This document shows positions 51,717-59,352 of a stretch of DNA of 64,000 nt, in pieces (the stretch's first letter is position 1; each line of letters opens with the position of its first letter). The notes beneath the pieces are model-generated. The model had not been told where the DNA came from and did no database searches. It saw nothing but the letters and a program-made list of their open reading frames with translations. Source of the DNA: Microcoleus sp. EPA2 (GTDB lineage: Bacteria > Cyanobacteriota > Cyanobacteriia > Cyanobacteriales > Microcoleaceae); the NCBI GenBank assembly GCA_020882975.1, contig JAHRFD010000022.1, positions 1 through 64,000 on the forward strand, written 5' to 3'. Made by a program: the position numbers and the translations under genes.

Positions 51717-52278
51717 TTACTGCAATAGTGCATCGGTAGGCTGAGATGGAGCGATTGAGGGCGGTTGAGGGCGATCGTCATAAACTAGGAGACCGCTGCC
51801 AACGGGGTAACGAGCGTTTTCCAGTGTTAGAAAGCATGGAAAGTGAAGAGATCGCTCCTCTGACTTGTTCTGGCCCAAGCTCTTTCGTAGCACTGCAACT
51901 GTTCTGGCGTTGCGGTGGCCGCTGATTTCTTGAATAATCCGCAGCGGAATCCCGGCGTTGCTCATCTGGGTGAGTGCCGAACGTCTGAGGCTGTGGGTAG
52001 AAGCGCCGATGATGCCGACTTTCTCGCAGGCTTTTTGGAACAGGTGTGAGGCGGCTTCTGGGTTCATGTGCTAAAGAGTGGTGGTTGAGGTGGCGGCTGG
52101 GGAACAGGTAGGGGTGTTGGGGATGTGAGTAGGTTTCCAACAGCAGCCTCAAATCTTGAATGATCGGGAAGGTTGTGCTATGCCGGTAATAGGTTACACC
52201 ACAAACACCATCAACGCTAATACCTACACAAGGTATTCCTCCACGCCCTTGCATTCCCCATGTCATATTTGTTGGTAC
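51717..52278 (-). pseudogene. tyrosine recombinase (phage integrase) remnant with frameshift
   Basis: One frame holds FPIIQDLRLLLETYSHPQHP and YLFPSRHLNHHSL; the next frame continues MNPEAASHLFQKACEKVGI, then ASTHSLRRSALTQMSNAGI and PLRIIQEISGHRN. These are the R-HxxR region of an XerC/D-like recombinase (HSLRRS, GHRN). The frame change occurs near 52066, and after GHRN the sequence loses similarity, so the catalytic Tyr is missing. The 5' part is cut by IS5 debris. Boundaries are approximate. Confidence 0.7.
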
Positions 52279-52282
52279 GCCA

Positions 52283-52477
52283 TACTGGTGGCCTAGTTTT
52301 CTTCTTCTGGGGCAGTAATGGCTCGATGATTTCCCACTCTTTGTCACTCACATCGCTCGAATAACCCATTTTCAGCCCTGACCTGCTTAACTTTACTGAT
52401 TCTACCCGATCGACTGCTGTCAAGCCGATCGACTGCTGTCAAGCCGATCGCTAAAAAGATCTCAAATCGGTTCTATA
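52283..52477 (-). mobile_element. truncated second copy of the IS5-type element
   Basis: It has the same end as the 384-bp element (ATCTCAAATCGGTTCTATA, one change) and the same transposase start MGYSSDVSDKEWEII through RPPVW. It then breaks off near 52283 into integrase-derived DNA. It has two instead of three 19-bp CGATCGACTGCTGTCAAGC units. Confidence 0.75.
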
Positions 52478-52585
52478 AGTAGGGGCGGGTTTTACCGACA
52501 ATAATTGTCTCAAATCGATCGTCTTTTAAACCCGCCCCCACCCAACGGCAAACCCCCATCTACCTGTAGGGGTCTGTTGATGAAC

Positions 52586-52801
52586 CAATGGGGCCGCGGC
52601 GGGTTTTTGAGATTGTTAGTTTGAGGCGATGATGCTTGGTAAAACCCGCCCCTACAGCAATGGGGCCGGGGCGGGTTTTTGAGATTGTTAGTTTGAGGCG
52701 ATGATGCTTGGTAAAACCCGCCCCTACAGCAATGGGGCCGGGGCGGGTTTTTGAGATTGTTAGTTTGAGGCGATGATGCTTGGTAAAACCCGCCCCTACA
52801 G
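52586..52801. repeat. three tandem 72-bp palindromic repeats
   Basis: Units start at 52586, 52658 and 52730. Each contains GGCGGGTTTT near one end and AAAACCCGCC near the other, so each can fold into a long hairpin. A related, partial copy lies at 52490-52550. Open frames through it exist only because 72 is a multiple of three; no gene is claimed. It ends just before the stop of the PAP/fibrillin gene. Confidence 0.85.
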
Positions 52802-52812
52802 CCAATAATCAA

Positions 52813-53397
52813 TCACTCTTTTGTCAAGACAAAAACACTCCCTTCATTGCCACGCCCAATCCGCAAATCACTATCCAAATAAGTAATATCCAGCCATCCC
52901 TGCTGTTCCCGTGCATCCATCCCAAAATCTATAGCAGCGAACTTTTTACCTGACTCAATTTCATTGATAAACTGCATCGGAGATTCATAGCCAATAAAGC
53001 TGCGTAAACCTAAAATTGACCTATCAAATTTTACCTGCACTCGACGTTCTGAGGTTGCTTCAAATTTAGCTGCTACGCTGGCTATGGCTTCTAAGTAAGG
53101 CAATCCATAAAACTCTGCGATGTTATAAAGTTTAGATTCTTTAACTCGGATACATTGATAAATTTGACCTAGTTTTAATAAGGGAAAATTGTCAAAATTC
53201 AGCAACGATCTGCTGGTAGTGTACAATAACCGCCAATCCCCATTTAACAGCTCTGCGGCTTCTACAGGGCGCGGTGTGGGGTTGAAATCTTCCAATTGGG
53301 CGATCGCACTTAAAATCGCCTGTTTGTCGCTGGGAGTGGCGAGCAAACCACGATTTTTACCCGCAATTATTTCTAATAGTCCAGATTTTCCAATCAT
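52813..53397 (-). CDS. PAP/fibrillin (plastid-lipid-associated) family protein
   Basis: A 194-residue lipocalin-like protein. The N-terminus KSGLLEIIAGKNRGL..SDKQAILSAIAQLEDFNPTPRPVE precedes LLNGDWRLLYTTSRSLL, the family signature. Strands continue with VQVKFDRSILGLRSFIGY and end GWLDITYLDSDLRIGRGNEGSVFVL. Fibrillins bind lipids or carotenoids in thylakoids and plastoglobules and take part in stress protection. The gene stands between two repeat arrays. Confidence 0.92.
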   Translation of the reverse strand: MIGKSGLLEIIAGKNRGLLATPSDKQAILSAIAQLEDFNPTPRPVEAAELLNGDWRLLYTTSRSLLNFDNFPLLKLGQIYQCIRVKESKLYNIAEFYGLPYLEAIASVAAKFEATSERRVQVKFDRSILGLRSFIGYESPMQFINEIESGKKFAAIDFGMDAREQQGWLDITYLDSDLRIGRGNEGSVFVLTKE

Positions 53398-53455
53398 GAT
53401 TTTATTTGTTGACTGTTGACTGTTGGCTGTTGGCTGTTGTTAGCTGCTACCAATC

Positions 53456-53866
53456 ACTAATAACAAATAACAAATAACAAATGACAAATGACTAATGACT
53501 AATGACTAACGACTAATGACTAATAACAAATGACTAATGACTAATAACTAATGACTAATAACTAATGACTAATAACAAATGACTAATGACTAATAACTAA
53601 TGACTAATAACTAATGACTAATGACTAATAAAAAATGACTAATAACTAATAACTAATGACTAATAACTAATGACTAATGACTAATAACTAATGACTAATG
53701 ACTAATAACTAATAACTAATGACTAATAACTAATGACTAATGACTAATGACTAATAACTAATGACTAATAACTAATAACAAATGACTAATAACTAATGAC
53801 TAATGACTAATAACTAATGACTAATAACTAATGACTAATGACTAATGACTAATGACTAATGACTAA
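53456..53866. repeat. 410-bp CTAATGA/CTAATAA heptamer array
   Basis: About 58 tandem heptamers, mainly CTAATGA and CTAATAA with occasional CAAATGA/CAAATAA, fill the gap and extend into the 3' end of the glycosyltransferase gene, where they encode LVISH plus the TAG stop. The units are not spaced like a CRISPR and have no spacers. Confidence 0.93.
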
Positions 53867-55525
53867 GATGCCAAACTTCACAAAATAGAGCAGAGTCCGA
53901 TATAGGTCTGCTAATTCTTGCTCGTTTTGAACATAGCGTGCGATCGCTTTTCCCACGCTGACAGCACCTTCTTGCTTAATTGTCTCCAAGATCTCCATCT
54001 GAATGCTAACAGAAATTCTCCGGTCTTGACCAAAACTGGTAAACCAAATGGTTTGTAACTCTCTGACAAGTTCCGGTGTGGCTATTTTACCCAGACTGAG
54101 CATCATGTCATTGCTTAAAGTTCGAGTCGAATAATGGCTTAACACCCGAAATGGATCGTCACCCAGGGGATAAGGTGGCCTTCCTGGTTTTACAGGGGCA
54201 GATTCTGGTGCCTGAAGGCGAATTTCTGCCAATTCTCGCCACAACTGTTCGTAAGCGGCAATTACCACTTTCCAATCATAAACTTCCCTGGCTCTTTGTC
54301 GGGCATTTTCCCCCATCCGCTTTCTCAATTCGCTGTCTGCAATTAATTTGCACAAAGCGCCAGTGCAAGCATCGATGTCAACTGCTGTGGCTAGGGAAGT
54401 GTGACCCATATAAGTCGGCCAATTTAAACTATCATCGAGATAATTTATCGCTAAGTCTAAACAAGATTCCGGTGGCGGTATCAGTGTGGGAATTCTGAAA
54501 CCATCTATTTGATGGCGGACTGATTCTTTGTATCCGTTCCAATCGGAGACTATACAAGGTAATCCATTAGCCATCGCTTCAATGGGGGTGAGCCCAAAGG
54601 TTTCTTGAATGTTGTCGGAAAGCGAAATAAAAATATCGGCAGCAGACCAAATATTGACTCTAATTTCTGGCTTTCTTCCGTCTAAGAAAATAGTATTTAC
54701 TGAGGGACAAAATACTTGGGCGCTGTTTTTAAAGTCGGGTTCTTCTCTCGGATCTTCGATCCAACCGGCTTGGATTAAGTGAATTTTAGTCTTGGTTTGT
54801 TGCGCTGCGCCTTCCAGGGCCATGTACATTGGTACCGGATGAGCTTTTGCGGAAAAGGTTAATCTCCCGACAAATAATACGACTATATCGTCGGCAGAAA
54901 TTCCGAGTTCTTGGCGCTGTTGATGGCGACTATTGAGTGCATCCACGCCTTGTGCAAAGGCGCTGCAATCGACTCCTAGGGGAATAACTGGCAATTTGAC
55001 CAAAATTTCGGGTTTACCGCCTGTACGCTGTGCTAGGTACTCGCCCCAGCTAGTCATTACTTGTTCGACGGTGTGTTTGACGGCGGCCGAGGTGCAGATG
55101 AGGGCGTCCCAAGGTTGTACTGGTGCTGTGACTAAATTTCCGATCGCATCCATGACATACTTAGTAGCGATCGTGTGGGTAACGCCGCAAACGCTGTAGG
55201 CCCGCTGATTGACAAATCGACGTCCCCAAACCATGTCTGAAAGAGCTGGATCGGGTCGGTAAATTGTACCAGGCCCCGATAGCAAATCGGGTCGCTCTTT
55301 CTTAATCCACCGGACTTTCCGAGGTTGGGACAGCCAGGGCTGAATCCGGGTACAAAACTCTTGAAATGTGGCTTCGCTGTCGGCGCAACAGTAGAGAGAG
55401 TCCGCAGTTCCGTGTTGGACTAAGCTTTTGAGAAATCCTTCTCCGGCGGAATGACGCCCTAAAAGCCTTTTGCCGCCTGTGTCGTAGCCATCCTTGGTGT
55501 ATAAAACTGCTGCTGTTATGTCCAT
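53849..55525 (-). CDS. GT4-type glycosyltransferase with extra C-terminal domain
   Basis: A 558-residue protein. The N-terminal half has the DTGGKRLLGRHSAGEGFLKSL start. The GT-B C-terminal half is clear: VVLFVGRLTFSAKAHP, IHLIQAGW, SAADIFISLSDNIQETFGLTPIEAMANGLPCIVSDWNGYKE, the ExFGxxxxE motif of retaining GT4 enzymes. After about 455 an additional helical domain of ~100 residues follows, ending in LVISH encoded by the heptamer array, so the natural C-terminus may have been changed. The acceptor is unknown; no sugar-pathway gene is adjacent. Confidence 0.85.
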   Translation of the reverse strand: MDITAAVLYTKDGYDTGGKRLLGRHSAGEGFLKSLVQHGTADSLYCCADSEATFQEFCTRIQPWLSQPRKVRWIKKERPDLLSGPGTIYRPDPALSDMVWGRRFVNQRAYSVCGVTHTIATKYVMDAIGNLVTAPVQPWDALICTSAAVKHTVEQVMTSWGEYLAQRTGGKPEILVKLPVIPLGVDCSAFAQGVDALNSRHQQRQELGISADDIVVLFVGRLTFSAKAHPVPMYMALEGAAQQTKTKIHLIQAGWIEDPREEPDFKNSAQVFCPSVNTIFLDGRKPEIRVNIWSAADIFISLSDNIQETFGLTPIEAMANGLPCIVSDWNGYKESVRHQIDGFRIPTLIPPPESCLDLAINYLDDSLNWPTYMGHTSLATAVDIDACTGALCKLIADSELRKRMGENARQRAREVYDWKVVIAAYEQLWRELAEIRLQAPESAPVKPGRPPYPLGDDPFRVLSHYSTRTLSNDMMLSLGKIATPELVRELQTIWFTSFGQDRRISVSIQMEILETIKQEGAVSVGKAIARYVQNEQELADLYRTLLYFVKFGILVISH

Positions 55526-55967
55526 TCTGGGATTTGTCGTCCTTGATGCAAGTTGTAGAGATATTCACTTCGGGCAATCTTTAATAACCCAGAAGCGATA
55601 AAAGCTTTACTCTCAAAGAGTTTGAGCTTTTGAGATTGGATGTGTAGAGTGGATGGGATGGATTCAATGGTCGATCGCCATCTATCCGAATATATCCGAG
55701 GAGAAGTCACAAAATCTGGTTTCAAACTAAAATATTACTGCAAAAAGATGATGACTCCGAACGGATTTTGTGCTAATCTAGCGGCCAAGCCTGGGTACGA
55801 TCGCCTTAACCATGGGCCATCGTACCTCGATCCGGAACCAAAAGGAGCCTGTGGTATAATGCTTTAGCTCTGCTAAATACCCGATTTCCAAGGCTACATC
55901 AAAGTAGTGGTCAGGCAAGCAAATTACCTCAATTCGATCGAGTATTTGTGTTTAAAAACCGAGAATT
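55526..55967. other. intergenic stretch without a recognised gene
   Basis: This region between the divergent glycosyltransferase and DUF3134 genes has a TATAAT hexamer at 55855-55860 that may be the -10 of the DUF3134 promoter, though no good -35 was seen. A 75-codon plus frame (55640-55867) has no ribosome binding site and unusual composition, and is rejected. Confidence 0.4.
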
Positions 55968-56207
55968 ATGTACAACCCATCTCTGCGTCAAATACCCCGC
56001 CATCTTCCTGCTGATGTAATTCCATTAAAGCAGCAATCTTCTCTGTTAGATTGGCTGGAATCTACCAATCGCCTGTTAGCAAGGGATGTTCAAGAACCGG
56101 ACTATCTACACGAAGAAGAAATCTCGGAATTGATGGCAGTTGACGACAACCCCTATGATGACTTAGACGACGAAGTTGATGACGATGTGGCTGCTGGCGA
56201 TGACTAA
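55968..56207 (+). CDS. DUF3134 family protein
   Basis: A 79-residue, strongly acidic protein: MYNPSLRQIPRHLPADVIPL, KQQSSLLDWLESTNRLLARD, EEEISELMAVDDNPYDDLDD. This is the cyanobacteria-specific DUF3134 family, normal in length apart from a longer acidic tail (DDEVDDDVAAGDD). No enzyme motif; probably a small soluble adaptor. A MITE-like repeat starts 8 bp after its stop and could supply its transcript end. Confidence 0.85.
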   Translation: MYNPSLRQIPRHLPADVIPLKQQSSLLDWLESTNRLLARDVQEPDYLHEEEISELMAVDDNPYDDLDDEVDDDVAAGDD

Positions 56208-56214
56208 CGACTAA

Positions 56215-56286
56215 TAGACATCTCCTAAAAAGAAAGTCAAGAACAAGCTCAAGGGCTGGTTCCACAATAATTACGGGAGAAGTCTA
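56215..56286. mobile_element. TAGACATCTCC MITE-like element, copy 2
   Basis: A 72-bp element with ends TAGACATCTCC and GGGAGAAGTCTA. Inside, TCAAGAACAAGC and GGTTCCACAATAATTACGG are the complement of the internal part of the copy at 57712, so it lies in the opposite orientation. Confidence 0.7.
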
Positions 56287-56424
56287 ATACCGACTAAGAG
56301 GGTGCAGCACTTAGCTAGTAACAGGGAAGACAAAAACTCATAACTTCCCCGATAGTCAATGCCATACCCAAATTACCAAAATGTCAATTTTCTTGTTCTC
56401 AAATGGTGTGTGGTGAGGAGTTTT

Positions 56425-57540
56425 ATGGATAACTTTTTGGATGAGAAAGTTTCTTTGAGTATGCCTTTAAAACTTACAGGCAGGAATTTATTCCTGCTGC
56501 TGAGTTTGGGGCTCGGCATTGCATCTATAGGTTTAGATTTGGCCGCTGGTAGATTTTTAAATTCACCTACATCCCTATTTATGCCGCTAGTTGTTTGTGC
56601 TGTGTGCGCATCCGGTTTGGGTTCTGTAGTTGTACCTTTACTTCAAAAACTAAAAGCCGGACAAATCATCCGCGAGGACGGCCCTCAAGCACACTTGAAA
56701 AAAGCAGGAACTCCCACCATGGGAGGCATATTTTTTGTGCCTGTAGGAGTTGCTGTAGCCGTACTTTGGTCTAGGTTTAACTCTGATGTGGTGGCAGTTT
56801 CGGCTCTCACCTTAGCCTACGGTTTTATCGGCTGGTTAGATGACTGGCAAATTCTGCGTCGCAAGTCGAATAAAGGTATTTCTCCTCGGATGAAGTTGGC
56901 TTTGCAAATAGGTTTTGCTGCTCTATTTTGTCTGTGGTTAATGTTTCATCAACCCACTATTTCTACAAATATTCCTTTGCCATTTGGGATAGTATTGCCT
57001 TTAGGTTTGCTGTTTTGGCCGCTGGCTGGTTTTGTGCTGGTTGCTGAAAGCAATGCTACTAATCTTACGGATGGTGTTGACGGATTGATGGGTGGTTTGG
57101 GGGCGATCGCACTTTTGGGATTAGGTGCATCTGTAGCTTCAACTTCACCCGAATTAATGATATTTTGTGTCTGTATGAGCGGCAGTTGTTTGGGTTTCTT
57201 GACTCACAACCGCAATCCAGCCCGCGTGTTTATGGGCGATACGGGTGCCTTAGCCTTGGGAGGTGCTTTAGCTGCCGTAGCTTTATTAACTAATAGCCTT
57301 TGGGTATTATTAATCATCAGCATAATTTTCTTGGTAGAAACGCTGTCAGTCATAGCTCAAGTCAGTTATTACAAGGCTACAAAAGGGCCCGATGGCATTG
57401 GCAAGCGTCTGTTAAAAATGGCTCCTCTGCACCATCATTTAGAGTTGTCTGGCTGGTTGGAGACTCAGGTTGTAGGTATATTTTATTTGACTAACGCGCT
57501 CCTGGTGTTAATGATTGTTTTGTTGACGGGCAACAGTTGA
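56425..57540 (+). CDS. mraY: phospho-N-acetylmuramoyl-pentapeptide-transferase
   Basis: A 371-residue integral membrane enzyme that links UDP-MurNAc-pentapeptide to undecaprenyl phosphate, giving lipid I. The start at 56425 has GAGGAG upstream; the open frame extends to 56359. Motifs include HLKKAGTPTMGG, FIGWLDDWQ (Asp-Asp pair), NATNLTDGVDGLMGG, RVFMGDTGALALGG and LLKMAPLHHHLELSGW (HHH). About ten hydrophobic helices and the length fit the family. It stands alone here, not in a dcw cluster, as is usual in cyanobacteria. Confidence 0.97.
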   Translation: MDNFLDEKVSLSMPLKLTGRNLFLLLSLGLGIASIGLDLAAGRFLNSPTSLFMPLVVCAVCASGLGSVVVPLLQKLKAGQIIREDGPQAHLKKAGTPTMGGIFFVPVGVAVAVLWSRFNSDVVAVSALTLAYGFIGWLDDWQILRRKSNKGISPRMKLALQIGFAALFCLWLMFHQPTISTNIPLPFGIVLPLGLLFWPLAGFVLVAESNATNLTDGVDGLMGGLGAIALLGLGASVASTSPELMIFCVCMSGSCLGFLTHNRNPARVFMGDTGALALGGALAAVALLTNSLWVLLIISIIFLVETLSVIAQVSYYKATKGPDGIGKRLLKMAPLHHHLELSGWLETQVVGIFYLTNALLVLMIVLLTGNS

Positions 57541-57601
57541 CCGCGAATTGGGTAAGGTATTGTGCAGGGGATGTAAGAGATATTGTCTACTGTCAATAAG
57601 A

Positions 57602-57657
57602 GGCAAGATGCCTGTTCCACAAGAATTAAAAGGTAGTTGTGGAATGGGCATCTTGCC
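57602..57657. repeat. long inverted repeat after mraY
   Basis: GGCAAGATGCCTGTTCCACAA (two segments, 57602-57622) pairs with TTGTGGAATGGGCATCTTGCC (57637-57657) with two mismatches. It could end mraY transcription, but only a short T-run follows. Its inner words (GATGCCTGTTC) recur in the MITE-like copy at 57712. Confidence 0.65.
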
Positions 57658-57711
57658 CGTTTAAGGCTCATAAGTTATAATTTTGAGAATTGATATCCCC
57701 AGTTAATGCAA

Positions 57712-57782
57712 TAGACATCTCCCATAATTATTGTGGAACAGGCAGGATGCCTGTTCTTGACAAGCTTTTTGGGAGATGTCTA
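57712..57782. mobile_element. TAGACATCTCCC MITE-like element, copy 3 (best preserved)
   Basis: A 71-bp element bounded by TAGACATCTCCCA and TGGGAGATGTCTA, perfect 13-bp inverted ends, with an internal GAACAGGCAGGATGCCTGTTC palindrome. Two related copies are at 56215 and 32670. No open frame. Confidence 0.8.
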
Positions 57783-57859
57783 ATGGAACTTAATAACGCT
57801 TTTTAATTATTTGAACGAACCGCGAAGACGCGAAGAGCGCGAAGGAAGAGTTGTTTTGA

Positions 57860-58885
57860 ATGATTAAAATGTTTTTACCGGAAGTTTCGGTGGTAGTGCC
57901 AATTTACAACGGCGAGGCGGATTTGCCGCAGTTAATTGAGTGCTTGCGATCGCAAACCTATCCACCAGACAAAGTAGAATATATATTGGTAGACAACAAC
58001 AGTCGCGATCGCACTTCAGCAATCCTCGAAACAGCAGCCTCTAACCCCCCCTCAGTCCCCCCCTTGGTAAGGGGGGGAGGTAAGATAGGAGTTTCTAACC
58101 CTACTTTGGTAAGGGAGGGAGGGAATTTGGATAGAATAACTATTCGCCACCTCACTGAAAACCAGATTCAAAGTTCCTACGCCGCCCGCAACCAAGGAAT
58201 TCACAACTCGAAAGGTGAAATCATTGCCTTTACTGATGCAGACTGTCGCCCGGAATCTGACTGGCTGGAAAATTTAGTTAAGCCTTTTGTGAATTCAGAA
58301 ATAGGGCTTTCCGCCGGGGAAATACTCGCATTGCCCGGTAAAACTATTTTAGAACAACACGCCGATCGCCAAAATACTTTATCTCAAAAACATACACTGG
58401 CTCACCCTTTTTGTGCCTACGGCCAAACTGCCAATTTAGCTGTACGCAGACAAGTTTTAGCACAAGTTGGTTTATTTCGCCCCTATCTTACGAGTGGTGG
58501 CGATGCGGATTTGTGCTGGCGGATTTTGCGGGAAACATCTTATCAATTGCATTTTGCCGAAAGTGCCATTGTGCGACACCGACACCGCAACACATTAAAA
58601 CAGTTGCAAAGTCAATGGTATCGGTACGGTGAATCTAATAAATATTTGCAGGAACTCTACGGTGTGGATTTGATGCGAGAATTGACAACACAGGAATATT
58701 TGTATCGGCTGGCGAGGTGGCTGTTCAAGGAATTGCCGGTTGCTGCGATCAAAAGCGCGATCGACAGGAAGAATCTGGTAGACTTGTTCAATACGCCGAT
58801 CGGTCTAATGAATGTCAGGGCCAGGGCGATGGGACAGCGCCAAGCGAAACTCCCCGAATCAGCTTGGGAAATTGAGCTGTTTTAA
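57860..58885 (+). CDS. GT2-type glycosyltransferase with in-frame repeat insert
   Basis: A 341-residue GT-A enzyme. The nucleotide-sugar site is VSVVVPIYNGEADLPQLIECL and YILVDNNSRDRT; the metal-binding triad is IIAFTDADCRPESDWLENL; then GGDADLCWRI, an ED-like acidic pair. A segment NPPSVPPLVRGGGKIGVSNP, encoded by a C/G-rich palindromic repeat, splits the first Rossmann section at about residues 58-86. Whether the enzyme tolerates it is unknown. It has a weak ribosome binding site AAGGAAG. No neighbour tells its acceptor. Confidence 0.87.
   Translation: MIKMFLPEVSVVVPIYNGEADLPQLIECLRSQTYPPDKVEYILVDNNSRDRTSAILETAASNPPSVPPLVRGGGKIGVSNPTLVREGGNLDRITIRHLTENQIQSSYAARNQGIHNSKGEIIAFTDADCRPESDWLENLVKPFVNSEIGLSAGEILALPGKTILEQHADRQNTLSQKHTLAHPFCAYGQTANLAVRRQVLAQVGLFRPYLTSGGDADLCWRILRETSYQLHFAESAIVRHRHRNTLKQLQSQWYRYGESNKYLQELYGVDLMRELTTQEYLYRLARWLFKELPVAAIKSAIDRKNLVDLFNTPIGLMNVRARAMGQRQAKLPESAWEIELF
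58039..58123. repeat. in-frame duplicated C/G-rich palindrome in the GT2 gene
   Basis: CTAACCCCCCCTCAG precedes a CCCCCCCTTGGTAAGGGGGGG palindrome (two segments), and a shorter, altered second copy (CTAACCCTACTTTGGTAAGGGAGGG) follows. Together they add about 28 codons. Confidence 0.75.
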
Positions 58886-59352
58886 TATTTTAGAGCAATC
58901 AATCATGGATTCCATCGAAAGTGCGATCGACCGTTCTCGATTTGTATACAAACTTGTTTATCAATAAGTAAAAACACTGATACATCGAGTCCGCTGGCGA
59001 TCGGATCTCAAATCCGTTGGTATCGTCCTGTATTCATCTCTCTCTTCTCCTCCTCTGTGCCCTCTGCGCTCTCTGCGGTTAAATCATTCCGATACAACCG
59101 TCAACGATATTATAAGTAGAGTTTATAGGTAATGATAAATATGGTGAATCAGAAATATGAAAATTTAACGCAATACTTAATATAAAATTAATAAGTCTAT
59201 TCTGAAGCGCCTAGTCTCAAAACAACCAGTAACTGGAAGACTGACGCAAAAACTGCCTCTACTTCTGAATTCTGGCTTTCCCATACTGTAGTCAGCGCGA
59301 TCGGAATTATTCTCAGATTATTAAATTTTTGTAACCTTTACAGGTAGTGCCA
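58886..59352. other. 467-bp intergenic region before ndhF3
   Basis: No gene is supported. It includes a CTCTGTGCCCTCTGCGCTCTCTGCGGTTAAATC repeat family member (about 59050-59086, in segments), related to copies at about 18710 and 57815. The low-CO2-regulated promoter of ndhF3 should be here. No CcmR/CmpR operator was recognised with confidence. Confidence 0.4.

Noticed and set aside
52510-52812. Repeat-encoded small proteins (AVGAGFTKHHRL units)
   Set aside because: Frames arise only because the palindromic 72-bp repeats are a multiple of three; all three frames stay open and no start signal is present.
53456-53866. Possible CRISPR array
   Set aside because: Units are 7 bp and contiguous, with no spacers; it is a simple heptamer tandem repeat.
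55640-55867. 75-codon plus frame between the GT4 and DUF3134 genes
   Set aside because: No ribosome binding site, atypical composition, and it lies where a promoter is expected.
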